DNA of 47,010 nucleotides from Rothia similimucilaginosa (GTDB lineage Bacteria; Actinomycetota; Actinomycetes; Actinomycetales; Micrococcaceae), in the NCBI RefSeq assembly GCF_029850875.1, contig NZ_JAOVAM010000011.1:1-47010 (forward strand). Reading direction: 5' to 3'. A program made the translations under genes and the position numbers. Below, in pieces: positions 25,551 through 34,621 of this stretch (the stretch's first letter is position 1; each line of letters begins with the position of its first letter). A model generated the notes under the pieces. That model searched no databases and was not told the DNA's origin. It worked only from the letters and a program-made list of their open reading frames with translations.

Positions 25551-26138
25551 TTAGAGAGAGCGAGTAACCTCATCGTAGCTGAAGCGTGCACCGCGCGGGT
25601 ATGCGGGACCCTCACCGTGACCGAGGTTGACGATCAGGAACGGGATCTCGGCATTGTCCGCGAAGAATTCTTTCCTGATGCCGACGAAGTCTGCGCCGGT
25701 CATGGGGCCAGCATCCAGACCGAGGGCACGGATTGCGGTGATGAAGTAGCCTGCCTGCAGGTGAGCGCTCAGCTCAGCGGCGGGGGTGGCAAGCTCCTCA
25801 GTGGTGTAGTAGCTCTTGATGAAGCCGGCAGCATTGGGGTTGAAGGTGTCAGCGTGCTCTACCCAGTTTGCGTCTGCGGAGAGAATCGCAGTCACCGGTG
25901 CCGCCTGAGTCTTTGCCTTATTGCCGTCTGCCAGGTGTGCGACGAGGCGCTCGCGTGCCTCGGAGCTCTTGACCCAGGTGATGCGCAGGGGCTGGTTGTT
26001 GAAGGCGGTGGGGCCGTAGAAGGTCAGTTCCTGGATGCGGCGCAGCTGCTCGTCGGTGACGGGCTCCTCGGTGAAGGAGGAGGCGGTGCGCGGCTCGTGG
26101 AAGAGGTTGATGAGCTGTTCTTCGTTCAGGCGGGTCAT
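25551..26138 (-). CDS. Nitroreductase-family protein, RutE-like
   Basis: This FMN-dependent oxidoreductase (195 aa) resembles RutE/HadB, the malonic semialdehyde reductase branch. Visible features are PRTASSFTEEPV at the N-terminus, the FMN-binding stretch YGPTAFNNQPLRITWV, ALGLDAGPMTGADF and the C-terminal NLGHGEGPAYPR. It lacks the rest of a rut pyrimidine-degradation cluster, so its substrate here is unknown. It probably reduces a small aldehyde, quinone or nitro compound using NAD(P)H. The ATG has an AAAGGAG-type site. It is divergent from lhr and convergent with the lipoprotein gene. Confidence 0.85.
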   Translation of the reverse strand: MTRLNEEQLINLFHEPRTASSFTEEPVTDEQLRRIQELTFYGPTAFNNQPLRITWVKSSEARERLVAHLADGNKAKTQAAPVTAILSADANWVEHADTFNPNAAGFIKSYYTTEELATPAAELSAHLQAGYFITAIRALGLDAGPMTGADFVGIRKEFFADNAEIPFLIVNLGHGEGPAYPRGARFSYDEVTRSL

Positions 26139-26287
26139 GGTGAGGCTCCTTTTGGTTGTTCCCTCGGTCGATTACTTTACGGGTAAAACATTACATGCTC
26201 TGTAGAAACCCTGTCAAGCACATCTTCCTCCCCCCAGCCCCCAACAATTCAAGAGGTGCACACCATAAACCCCGCCATAATAGATAC

Positions 26288-29200
26288 ATGACCGACGCAC
26301 TCTCCCATTTCTCCGCCCCCGTACGCGACTGGTTCCGCGCCACCTTCAGCGCACCCACCGCTGCCCAAGAATGCGCCTGGGAGAGCATCCGCAACGGCAA
26401 CAACACCCTCATTATTGCCCCCACCGGCTCCGGCAAAACCCTCGCTGCCTTCCTCTGGGCACTCGACGCCCTGCACCGCGAACACGAAGCCGGAACCACA
26501 GGCGGCACGCGCATCCTCTACATCTCGCCCCTCAAGGCACTCGGCGCCGATGTTGAACGCAATCTGCGCGCACCGCTGACCGGAATCACACGCCTGAGCG
26601 GAAACAACACAGACGAACCGAACATCAGCGTGGGCGTGCGCAGCGGCGACACCCCCGCACGCGAACGCCGCCAGCTCATCAGCAACCCGCCCGATATTCT
26701 CATCACCACCCCCGAATCCCTCTACCTCATGCTCACCAGCGCCGCCCGCAACACCCTCGCGGGCGTGACCACCGTGATCGTGGATGAGATTCACAACCTC
26801 GCCGCCACCAAACGCGGCGCACACCTGGCGGTCTCCCTCGAACGCCTCGACGCGCTCCTCGAAAAGCCCGCACAGCGCATTGGACTCTCCGCAACCATCG
26901 AAAACCCGGAGACAGTCGCCCGGTTCCTCGGCGGCATTCAGCCGGTGACCATCATGAGCCACCCGGGCACCAAAGAATGGGATCTGCGCCTGAGCGTGCC
27001 CGTACCCAATATGGCGGCGCTCGGAGGCGCCAACGACTACGGGCAAGGGCTCTACGCATCCTCGGAGGTAACGGGCGGCGGGGGCTCAGAATCTACCGGC
27101 TCACCGCGGGGCACAGCACACCCTACCTCTAGCGCAGCAAATACCCCGGTGAACGTGCCCTACACCCTGGAAGATGCCATTGGCGTATTCCCCGGACAGG
27201 AAACCGGTCAAGAAACCGGACAGGCAAACCCGGCGAGAAAGGGCGATAACGCCGCGCCCAAAAATACGCTCACCGTTTCGGAAGAGGTATTGCGAGAAGG
27301 GGCGCTGCACGAAAAGGCGTTGCGAGACACAGCCAATAGCGAGCGCCCCGAGACCTCCATCTGGCCGCGTGTGCAGGAGCGCATCGTCAACCATATTGAG
27401 AACAACCGTTCTACGATTGTTTTCGTTAACTCGCGCGGACTAGCGGAAAAGCTCACCGCGGCACTCAACGATATTCACCTGCGCCGCGTCCTCGCAAAGC
27501 AGGGAATCGACCCCGAAGACTACACGGCAGGCATCTGCGACATCACCGAGGTACCACCGCTCGCCCGCGCACACCACGGCTCCGTATCCAAGGAACAACG
27601 CACCCTCATCGAGGAGGCACTCAAGGGCGGAACCCTGCGCTGCGTCGTCGCTACCAGCTCCCTGGAGCTGGGTATCGACATGGGCCACGTGGACCTCGTA
27701 ATCCAGGTGGCCGCACCTCCCTCAGTCGCCTCCGCACTGCAGCGCGTGGGCCGCGCCGGACACCGCGTGGGGGAAATTTCGCGCGGATTCTTCTACCCCA
27801 AGCACCGCGGCGACCTGCTCGGTGCAACCGTCACACTCACCGGAATGCGTAGCGGAACCCTCGAACCGCTCACCATCCCCACCAACCCCCTGGACGTACT
27901 CGCACAGCAGACCGTCGCCGCCTGCGCGTTGGGACCCATTAGCGTGGACTCCTGGTACGAGGCGCTACGCCGCAGCGCACCCTACGCCGAACTGCCGCGC
28001 GCCCTCTTCGACTCCGTGCTCGAAATGCTCGCCGGACGCTACCCCTCCGACGAGTTCGCCGAACTGCGCCCACGCATCATCTGGGACCGCACCCCCACCG
28101 AGGAGGCGCCCTCCGGCAGTATTGAGGGCCGCCCGGGCGCACAGCGCCTCGCAGTCACCAGCGGCGGCACAATTCCCGACCGCGGGCTCTTCCCCGTCTA
28201 CCTGGTCAGCGGCGATGAAGAGCGCGGCCCGAAGCGTGTGGGTGAGCTCGACGAGGAAATGGTGTACGAATCCCGCGCCGGCGAGGTTATTACTCTCGGC
28301 GCGAGCAGTTGGCGTATTGAAGAAATTACGCACGATGCGGTGCGGGTCTCCCCCGCGCCCGGTCAGCCCGCGCGCCTACCCTTCTGGCACGGCGACCGCA
28401 TGGGCCGTCCCTACGCCCTGGGCGTGCAGACGGGTGCATTCACGCGCGCGCTCTCCAGCCTGGACGCCATCGATAGCGCCGCCGCCCGCCAGCAGCTCGA
28501 ACAGCTCGGACTGGACACCTGGGCGGTTGATAACCTGCTCACCTACCTGCGTGAGCAACGCGAATCCACCGGGGCGGTCCCTTCCGACACCCGCATGATC
28601 GTGGAACGGCACCGCGACGAACTGGGCGATTGGCGCGTGATCCTACACTCACCGCTCGGCTACGGGGTGCACGCGCCCTGGGCTCTAGCGGTACGCGCCC
28701 GCATTGAGGAGCGGTACGGGGTGGATGCCTCCGTCATGGCGAGCGATGACGGCTTGATTCTGCGCCTGCCCGCCATGGAGGATGTGCCACCCAGCGCTGA
28801 CCTGTTCCTTTTCGACCCGGATGAGCTGGAGGCAATCGTCACTGAAAGCGTGGGCGATTCAGCGCTTTTTGCGTCTCGGTTCCGTGAGAATGCGGCGCGT
28901 GCCCTGCTGTTGCCACGCCGTGATCCGGGTAAACGCACCCCGCTGTGGCAGCAGCGTCAGCGCGCTGCGCAACTGCTGGATGTGGCGCGTAAGTACCCTG
29001 ACTTTCCGGTGCTTTTGGAGACGGCACGCGAGTGTCTGCAGGATGTCTACGATGTTCCGGCGCTAGTTCAGGTACACCGTTCGTTGCAGTCTCGGGCGGT
29101 GTCCATGCTGGAGGTTGAGACAAACGACCCTTCGCCTTTTGCAAGAACTCTACTCTTTGAGTACGTTGCCGAGCACCTCTACGACGGGGATGCGCCCGCC

Positions 29201-31876
29201 GCCGAACGCCGCGCCGCCGCGCTGTCGCTGGACCCCGCGCTACTGGCTGAATTGCTGGGGTCGAGCGGTCTGCGTGACCTGCTGGATCCGGCGGTGCTGG
29301 TGCAGACTCAGCAGCGTCTGCAGCGCACAGGTGAGCGTTATCGTGCCTACGGTGTGGAGGGCGTGGCGGATCTTTTACGTCAGCTGGGTCCGTTGAGCGC
29401 GCAGGAGTTGAGTCTGCGTATGCGGACTGACAGCCTGCAGGCTGCGGCGCACGGTTCGCAAGATTTCGGCGAGTCCGAGGACTCTGAACACTACGGCGAG
29501 GAGTACGGCGCGCGCGCCAGCACGACTGAGGCGCATGCCCTAGCGGAGGAGCTGGTGCGCTCACGTCGCGCGTTCTCGTTCATGGGAGCTGCCGGTAGTT
29601 CCGCCGAGCCGCAGCTGTACTATGCGGTGGTTGAGGATGCCGCGCGCCTACGCGATGGGCTGGGTATTATGCCCGCCGCGGCGATTCCTACTGCCCTGTT
29701 GGAGCCGGTCGCCGAGCCTTTAGAGGATCTGGTTTCTCGCTATGCGCGCACCCATATTCCCTTTACGGCGCAGCAGGCGGCGGAGCATTTTTCGCGTCTG
29801 ACCCCGGTGGGTGTGGGTGTGCTGGCTCCGGTGTTGCAGCGTCTTCAGCAGCAGCGCCGTCTGAGCTCTGGTGAGTTCCTGCCCGAGGTGTTGCGTGCCT
29901 CCGGGACGGCTGGTGTTGAGTGGGTGGATGCGCAGGTTTTGCGCACGATTCGCGCCCGTTCTCTGGCAGCGTTACGTGAGGAGATTGAGCCGGTATCGGC
30001 GCAGGTCTATGGCATTTTCCTACCTTCGTGGCAGAACGTTCGTTCTTTATCTGTGCGGGTTGCGCAGACCCTACCGGAGGCAAGCGCCTATGGTGCGTTC
30101 ATACCCTCCCGCCGCGCCGCCGCTGTGGTGGGCGAGAGGGTGGCACCCCTCGGCTCGGCAGCGCCCAACCCGATGGCACTCAACTCGGCGGCACTCACCC
30201 CGATAGCACAGAACGGTGCAGAAAACGGCATCGCTCATGCGGGCCAGGATTCCGCCTCCACCACGGAGGATCTGCTCACCGCCATCGACCAGCTCGCGGG
30301 TGTGCGCGTACCGGCTTCTGCACTGGAGACGCTGATTCTTCCAGCACGCGTGCCCGGTTACCAGCCGCACATGCTGGACGAGGTCATGGCCAGCGGCAGG
30401 GTGTTCTTCACCGGTGCCGGTCAGCTCGGCGGGGGTAGCACGCAGAAGTCTGACGGCTGGATTCGCCTGCATTTGAGCGAGAGTTCTTCGCTGACTCTGG
30501 GTGAGGACTACCCGGAGCAGCTATTGCGCACGGAGAACCCGGAGCTCTGGGAGGCGCTGCAGGCTCCGGGCACGCTCGAGCACGCCATCTATGAGGCGCT
30601 GGCTCACGGCGGCCTGTTCGTGTCGGCACTGCGTGAGCGGGTGGTGCAGCTGATGAGGGCGGCGGCACCTGCTGGTCAGGTAGTGACTTTCCCGGATGCT
30701 GCGGAGGTTTCGGCGGCATTGTGGCGCTTGGTGTGGGCTGGTGCGGTGACGAACGATAGTTTCGCACCGGTTCGGGCGATGCTTGCCGGTGTCCGCAGTG
30801 CGCATCCGACTCCGGCGGCTGCCGCGCGTCTGTCGCGGGTAGGTCGCCGCGGTGCGGGTCGTATTGCGGCGGCACGCGCCTCCATGGGTAACGGCATGGC
30901 GGGCGGTTTCAATGCTGGCAATTATGGTTCCGGCGGCTACTCTGCGCCTGCCACCGGGCGCGGTCTGCATTCCCTGCGCAACAATTCCCTCCGCGGCGGG
31001 CTCCATACCATCACTCCCACTGTTGCCCCGCAGGATAGCGGTCGCTTCTCACGCGTGGACACGCTGCTACAGGAGCCTGTAGAGGCAACGGTTGCGGCAC
31101 TCGCACGCGCCGACCTGTTACTGGACCGCTACGGTGTGCTGACTCGCGGATGCTTGCAGGTGGAGGATTCTACCGGCGGATTCTCGCAACTGTACCGGAT
31201 TTATTCGGCGGCTGAGGATCGTGCGCTGGTACGTCGCGGCTACTTTATTGAGGGTTTGGGTGCGGCGCAGTTCGCCGCCCCCGCAACCGTGGACCTGCTG
31301 CGTTCTACCGCCGATAATCTCAGCGTTCCCACAGGTCCACAGAGTTTTGGTGCGAGCGCCTACACCCCGCAGCGTACAGATACGGAACAGGTGTACGGCA
31401 CGTTCACGGTGACCCTGTTGGCAGCAACCGACCCGGCGAACCCGTACGGTGCGGCGCTGAGCTGGCCCACGATTCCCTCCTTCGCGCATGAGGGGGCGGG
31501 AGTCGTCAAGCACCGCCCGGCACGCAAGGCGGGCGCCTGCGTAGTACTGGTGGACGGCGCACCGGTGCTGTATGTGGAGCGTGGCGCGAAGACCCTGCTG
31601 GCTTTTACCACCGACCCGATACTTCTGGAGGCGGCAGCCCCCGCCCTGGCGCGCCTGGTGTCTGCCGTTGGTGCGGAGAAGATTTCGGTGGAGAAGGTCA
31701 ACGATGTGGAGCTTTTGAACACCCACACACTGGATACATCCACACCGGGCGCATCTACACTGGGCATCTCTGGCGGCGAGGTTATGGAGCATCCGGTGGA
31801 GGCACTGCGTGCAGCACTGCAGGCGCAGGGTTTCTACGCAACGGTTCGTGGCCTGTCGCTACACCGTTCCATTTAG
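26288..31876 (+). CDS. lhr: Lhr-family ATP-dependent helicase, enlarged
   Basis: This superfamily 2 DNA helicase has 1862 aa; most actinobacterial Lhr proteins are near 1500-1600. Motif I is APTGSGKT (Lys50), motif II is DEIH (166-169) and motif III is SAT (201-203). Motif IV is IVFVNSR (about 376), and the motif V-VI region reads SSLELGIDMGHVDLVIQ to QRVGRAGHRVG (about 487). A winged helix and the Lhr C-terminal domain follow. The extra length includes a low-complexity insert at about 252-358 (Gly/Ser then a GQETGQETGQ repeat) and a Gly/Ala/Asn-rich stretch near 1518-1558. Lhr repairs DNA crosslinks and other damage. The ATG is six bases after a CATAAT box, fitting a leaderless message; the upstream open frame is not protein-like. 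Codon choice shifts near 28.8 kb. Confidence 0.93.
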   Translation: MTDALSHFSAPVRDWFRATFSAPTAAQECAWESIRNGNNTLIIAPTGSGKTLAAFLWALDALHREHEAGTTGGTRILYISPLKALGADVERNLRAPLTGITRLSGNNTDEPNISVGVRSGDTPARERRQLISNPPDILITTPESLYLMLTSAARNTLAGVTTVIVDEIHNLAATKRGAHLAVSLERLDALLEKPAQRIGLSATIENPETVARFLGGIQPVTIMSHPGTKEWDLRLSVPVPNMAALGGANDYGQGLYASSEVTGGGGSESTGSPRGTAHPTSSAANTPVNVPYTLEDAIGVFPGQETGQETGQANPARKGDNAAPKNTLTVSEEVLREGALHEKALRDTANSERPETSIWPRVQERIVNHIENNRSTIVFVNSRGLAEKLTAALNDIHLRRVLAKQGIDPEDYTAGICDITEVPPLARAHHGSVSKEQRTLIEEALKGGTLRCVVATSSLELGIDMGHVDLVIQVAAPPSVASALQRVGRAGHRVGEISRGFFYPKHRGDLLGATVTLTGMRSGTLEPLTIPTNPLDVLAQQTVAACALGPISVDSWYEALRRSAPYAELPRALFDSVLEMLAGRYPSDEFAELRPRIIWDRTPTEEAPSGSIEGRPGAQRLAVTSGGTIPDRGLFPVYLVSGDEERGPKRVGELDEEMVYESRAGEVITLGASSWRIEEITHDAVRVSPAPGQPARLPFWHGDRMGRPYALGVQTGAFTRALSSLDAIDSAAARQQLEQLGLDTWAVDNLLTYLREQRESTGAVPSDTRMIVERHRDELGDWRVILHSPLGYGVHAPWALAVRARIEERYGVDASVMASDDGLILRLPAMEDVPPSADLFLFDPDELEAIVTESVGDSALFASRFRENAARALLLPRRDPGKRTPLWQQRQRAAQLLDVARKYPDFPVLLETARECLQDVYDVPALVQVHRSLQSRAVSMLEVETNDPSPFARTLLFEYVAEHLYDGDAPAAERRAAALSLDPALLAELLGSSGLRDLLDPAVLVQTQQRLQRTGERYRAYGVEGVADLLRQLGPLSAQELSLRMRTDSLQAAAHGSQDFGESEDSEHYGEEYGARASTTEAHALAEELVRSRRAFSFMGAAGSSAEPQLYYAVVEDAARLRDGLGIMPAAAIPTALLEPVAEPLEDLVSRYARTHIPFTAQQAAEHFSRLTPVGVGVLAPVLQRLQQQRRLSSGEFLPEVLRASGTAGVEWVDAQVLRTIRARSLAALREEIEPVSAQVYGIFLPSWQNVRSLSVRVAQTLPEASAYGAFIPSRRAAAVVGERVAPLGSAAPNPMALNSAALTPIAQNGAENGIAHAGQDSASTTEDLLTAIDQLAGVRVPASALETLILPARVPGYQPHMLDEVMASGRVFFTGAGQLGGGSTQKSDGWIRLHLSESSSLTLGEDYPEQLLRTENPELWEALQAPGTLEHAIYEALAHGGLFVSALRERVVQLMRAAAPAGQVVTFPDAAEVSAALWRLVWAGAVTNDSFAPVRAMLAGVRSAHPTPAAAARLSRVGRRGAGRIAAARASMGNGMAGGFNAGNYGSGGYSAPATGRGLHSLRNNSLRGGLHTITPTVAPQDSGRFSRVDTLLQEPVEATVAALARADLLLDRYGVLTRGCLQVEDSTGGFSQLYRIYSAAEDRALVRRGYFIEGLGAAQFAAPATVDLLRSTADNLSVPTGPQSFGASAYTPQRTDTEQVYGTFTVTLLAATDPANPYGAALSWPTIPSFAHEGAGVVKHRPARKAGACVVLVDGAPVLYVERGAKTLLAFTTDPILLEAAAPALARLVSAVGAEKISVEKVNDVELLNTHTLDTSTPGASTLGISGGEVMEHPVEALRAALQAQGFYATVRGLSLHRSI

Positions 31877-31939
31877 GCTGAGCAGAACCTCAAGCTTAGC
31901 ATCAGATTGAATTATTTCTCTCACCCTCAACCTGAGCAT

Positions 31940-31985
31940 CATAATACCCCGCACCCTCACGGAGGGGGTACGGGGCATTATGTTT
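31940..31985 (+). terminator. Terminator downstream of lhr
   Basis: CATAAT-a-CCCCG (31940-31951) pairs with CGGGG-c-ATTATG (31971-31982), with an inner CCTC/GAGG. TTT follows on the plus strand. It is 63 bases past the lhr stop. Confidence 0.65.
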
Positions 31986-32149
31986 CCCTACTCACGAACC
32001 GGGTGGTGTTTCCGGAATCCACCACGTCGCAAGCGGCGCGGCGGAGGAGTAACTACCCGGATGCCCACGGCATCTTCACCCTGGAGCACATAACCAAACA
32101 TCGGAGCGGGAAGTCTAGGGCGCTCCCCTAATAGCTTCAGAATTGTCGG

Positions 32150-32839
32150 CTAGTAGCCACCGGTGAGGGTGTCAACGGCACCCAGGCACAGGTCGATGGC
32201 TTCTTCGAGCCCGAGCCCGCGGGAGCGAACGGTACGCTGATCGCGGGGGTTGAGTTGCACAACGTGCAGGGCGAAGTAGTCGACAAGTTGCAACCAGCCT
32301 CCGAGAATGACGCGGGTGCGGTCATTAATCGGCATACCAGTACGTTGAAGCATCCATTCGAGGTAGTCGGTGGGGTTGTTCGGGAAGTCCTCCCCACCGG
32401 GGGTGGGGACACCGGCTACAACGAGGAAGTAGGTGCGCAACGCCCTGCGGAGTGCTTCCTCGGGGTTTTCGTGATGCTCACCAAGAGCCTCAAGGACTGA
32501 GTTGGCTTCGCGTCGGGTGACGGCTGCCGCCAGGGAGTCCTTGCCGGGGAAGTAGTGGTAGAGCAGAGCGCGGGTAATGCCTGCATCGCGGGCGATAGCG
32601 CTCATGGAGGCACCGAGCACGCCACGTCGAGCGAAATGTTCTGCAGCAATTTTTAGAATTTGCTCTTCGCGTTCGTGCGGGTCCATACGCAGGGCACCGG
32701 TGCGAGGCTCCGCATTCTTTTGTGAATGTTCCATACCCTCTCCTATCGCATTTTCCGGTGCTTTGGAATTGTCCGATTGCACCGCTGTAATTTGGGGTTT
32801 TCCTTTAATCTGTGCGCCCTTGCGCTGTTTCTGTCCCAT
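32150..32839 (-). CDS. TetR-family transcriptional regulator
   Basis: This is a TetR repressor of 229 aa (194 aa if the inner ATG at 32734 is used). The helix-turn-helix is AIARDAGITRALLYHYFPGKDSL, preceded by the usual first helix (REEQILKIAAEHFARRG). The C-terminal ligand domain is less conserved and does not reveal the inducer. Both starts have good ribosome sites: AAGGGG before 32839 and AGGAGAGG before 32734. The N-terminal 35 residues of the longer form are Lys/Gln-rich. An inverted repeat just upstream is a likely autoregulatory operator. Its target could be itself or the gene across the divergent spacer, an RluA-family enzyme. No efflux pump is adjacent. Confidence 0.82.
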   Translation of the reverse strand: MGQKQRKGAQIKGKPQITAVQSDNSKAPENAIGEGMEHSQKNAEPRTGALRMDPHEREEQILKIAAEHFARRGVLGASMSAIARDAGITRALLYHYFPGKDSLAAAVTRREANSVLEALGEHHENPEEALRRALRTYFLVVAGVPTPGGEDFPNNPTDYLEWMLQRTGMPINDRTRVILGGWLQLVDYFALHVVQLNPRDQRTVRSRGLGLEEAIDLCLGAVDTLTGGY

Positions 32840-32851
32840 TTCGACCCCTTC

Positions 32852-32867
32852 GTTCGAAATATCGAAC
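32852..32867. promoter_or_regulatory. Probable operator of the TetR gene
   Basis: GTTCGA-AATA-TCGAAC is a perfect 16-bp inverted repeat located 13 bases upstream of the longer TetR start. Its position and symmetry fit a TetR dimer. The same region contains -10-like TATT on the minus strand, so binding would block the gene's own promoter. Confidence 0.6.
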
Positions 32868-33305
32868 TTCTGTTTCTTAATCGTACCGCTTTAAGGGTAA
32901 TTTCAGTCTTTATTAAGGCTTTTATGACGTAGGTTGCCTAGCTTAGCAGGTCTTTAATTGCTTTACATCTTTTATACTTAGAAAAACCACAGGGGCTAAA
33001 TTGAGGCTTATTAGTTTCTGATTTGACAGTATTTTCGAAAATACCGCACTTAAACGCTGTTTTTTGCAAAAATAATGCAGTTTTTTAAATTAAATGTCCG
33101 ATAATTTCAAGAATTTGTGAAGTTTTCGTTTTTTGTTCCACATATTCGCACAAACATTCATGAGTGTCAGACAAAACTGTATTCCCCAACCGCACATCAA
33201 ACCCACGACAATATTTCTGTCTGCCTCATCAGCAGGCAATCCGGTTCAGCTTACCTCGACCCCAGCCCCGCTCAGGTGATAAGGTTCAGGCGGTAGAGTA
33301 GAGCC
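32868..33305. promoter_or_regulatory. AT-rich divergent spacer with TTGACA and palindrome
   Basis: No gene is seen in these 438 bases, which are much more AT-rich than their neighbours. TTGACA (33023-33028) is a perfect -35 box on the plus strand and is followed directly by the perfect 16-bp palindrome GTATTTTC/GAAAATAC (33029-33044). No good -10 box stands at 17 bases. It may be a regulated promoter for a small RNA or a distant start of the next gene. Confidence 0.4.
33294..33299 (+). promoter_or_regulatory. -10 box of the RluA-family gene, leaderless
   Basis: TAGAGT is followed by six bases (AGAGCC) and the ATG at 33306. There is no Shine-Dalgarno site. The -35 region is weak. Confidence 0.5.
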
Positions 33306-34457
33306 ATGCCCACACAGAACACCGCACGTACACAGCCTAACGCACGCCCCGATACACAGCAGAGAATACAGCCCGATGCCACCTATCAGGCAAAACCGGC
33401 ACGCCGCACGCATCGCCGCCTACTGACCCCTCCTCTGACTCAGAAGAATGGTATCGACCCGATTCAGTTAACCCTGCCACTCTTGGAGGAGCTCCCCGCC
33501 GAGCTCACCCCGAACAATGCAGCTCCGGTAACCATTGCGGATTATCTGGTTGCGCGCTTCTACCCAAACGACCCGCAGATTATTCACGCCCGTTTCAATA
33601 CCGGTGAGGTGCGTCTGGATGGCGGCACGATTCTGAGCAGCGATAGCCCGTACATGCCGGGCGAGCGCATCTGGTACTTCCGTGAGCTTGCCGATGAGCC
33701 GCAGCTACCCTCCGATATGCCGGTGCTCTACGAGGATGAGCACGTGCTGGCGATTGATAAGCCGCATTTTCTGCCGACCACCCCGCGCGGCTCCTATATT
33801 GCGCAGACCGCGCTAACCAAGCTGCGGGTGCGTGAGCAGAACCCGTTGCTGATTCCAATTCACCGTCTGGACCGCCCAACCGCCGGCGTACTGCTTTTTG
33901 CTAAGACGGTTCAGGCGCGCCGCCCTTTCCAGATGATGTTTCAGCATCGTCAGGCGTCGAAGACCTACCGCGCTGTGGCGCCGGTTCCCTCCGATGTTAC
34001 CGCCGCCGAGCAGGCGTTGAGTACGGAGGGACTGCAGGTGCGTTCGCAGATTCAGAAGATTCGTGATCAGCTGCAGGTTCAGCAGCTGTCCGAGCAAGAG
34101 TGTGCGGCACAGGGCGTGGAGCCGAATACGCTAACGACCGTAAAGATTCTGCGGACTTTCACCCCGAGCGCGCAGGCTGTTGAGGGGTGGCGTGCCGAAC
34201 CTGCACTGAACAAAAAACAAGAATGGGCGCTCTATGATTTCGAGCCTCACACCGGTAAGACCCACCAGTTACGGGCGCACCTGAACCTTTTGGGTTCCCC
34301 CATTCTGGGCGATGTGCTCTACCCGCAGGTGCTGCCCGACACCCCAGACCGTCCCGAGTACCCGTTGCAGCTGCTGGCGTACAGCCTGCACTTTGAACAC
34401 CCCATCACCGGCGAGCGGGTTGACCTACACAGTGGGCGTTCACTGGCCGCCGCCTAA
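33306..34457 (+). CDS. RluA-family RNA pseudouridine synthase
   Basis: This 383-aa enzyme isomerises uridine to pseudouridine in rRNA or tRNA. The catalytic motif is HRLDRPTAGVLLFAKT, whose Asp is the nucleophile. The other family blocks are YEDEHVLAIDKP and KTYRAVAPVP, and a late GKTHQLRAHLNLLGSPILGD. The N-terminal ~45 residues are a basic, Gln/Arg-rich extension with no clear domain. The stretch about 60-130 resembles an S4-like or family-specific N-domain. Target RNA is unknown; the split arrangement is close to actinobacterial YlyB/RluD relatives. It starts with a leaderless-type ATG, divergent from the TetR gene, and an inverted repeat follows it (34509-34539). Confidence 0.88.
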   Translation: MPTQNTARTQPNARPDTQQRIQPDATYQAKPARRTHRRLLTPPLTQKNGIDPIQLTLPLLEELPAELTPNNAAPVTIADYLVARFYPNDPQIIHARFNTGEVRLDGGTILSSDSPYMPGERIWYFRELADEPQLPSDMPVLYEDEHVLAIDKPHFLPTTPRGSYIAQTALTKLRVREQNPLLIPIHRLDRPTAGVLLFAKTVQARRPFQMMFQHRQASKTYRAVAPVPSDVTAAEQALSTEGLQVRSQIQKIRDQLQVQQLSEQECAAQGVEPNTLTTVKILRTFTPSAQAVEGWRAEPALNKKQEWALYDFEPHTGKTHQLRAHLNLLGSPILGDVLYPQVLPDTPDRPEYPLQLLAYSLHFEHPITGERVDLHSGRSLAAA

Positions 34458-34508
34458 CTCGTTTTTGAGTGGCGTTCACCCCGTTCCCCGCATTGTGTCT
34501 TCTCGGCA

Positions 34509-34539
34509 GGCTCTCGAAAAGGGATCACACCCGAGAGCC
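34509..34539 (+). terminator. Inverted repeat after the RluA-family gene
   Basis: GGCTCTCG (34509-34516) and CGAGAGCC (34532-34539) are perfect 8-bp arms with a 15-base loop containing AAAAGGG. It lies between two genes on the same strand. No T-run follows, so termination is uncertain. Confidence 0.4.
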
Positions 34540-34621
34540 CACCCCACAGTGTTCAGGCGCTCAGAGGGCAAAAAGTGGGATAATTTCAGACGTAATACTT
34601 CACCACAACTACAGAGGGTCC

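Noticed and set aside
29115-30438. Several 90-140 codon frames inside lhr
   Set aside because: They are alternate-frame shadows of the helicase coding sequence, rich in Arg/Pro/Cys, without domains or ribosome sites.
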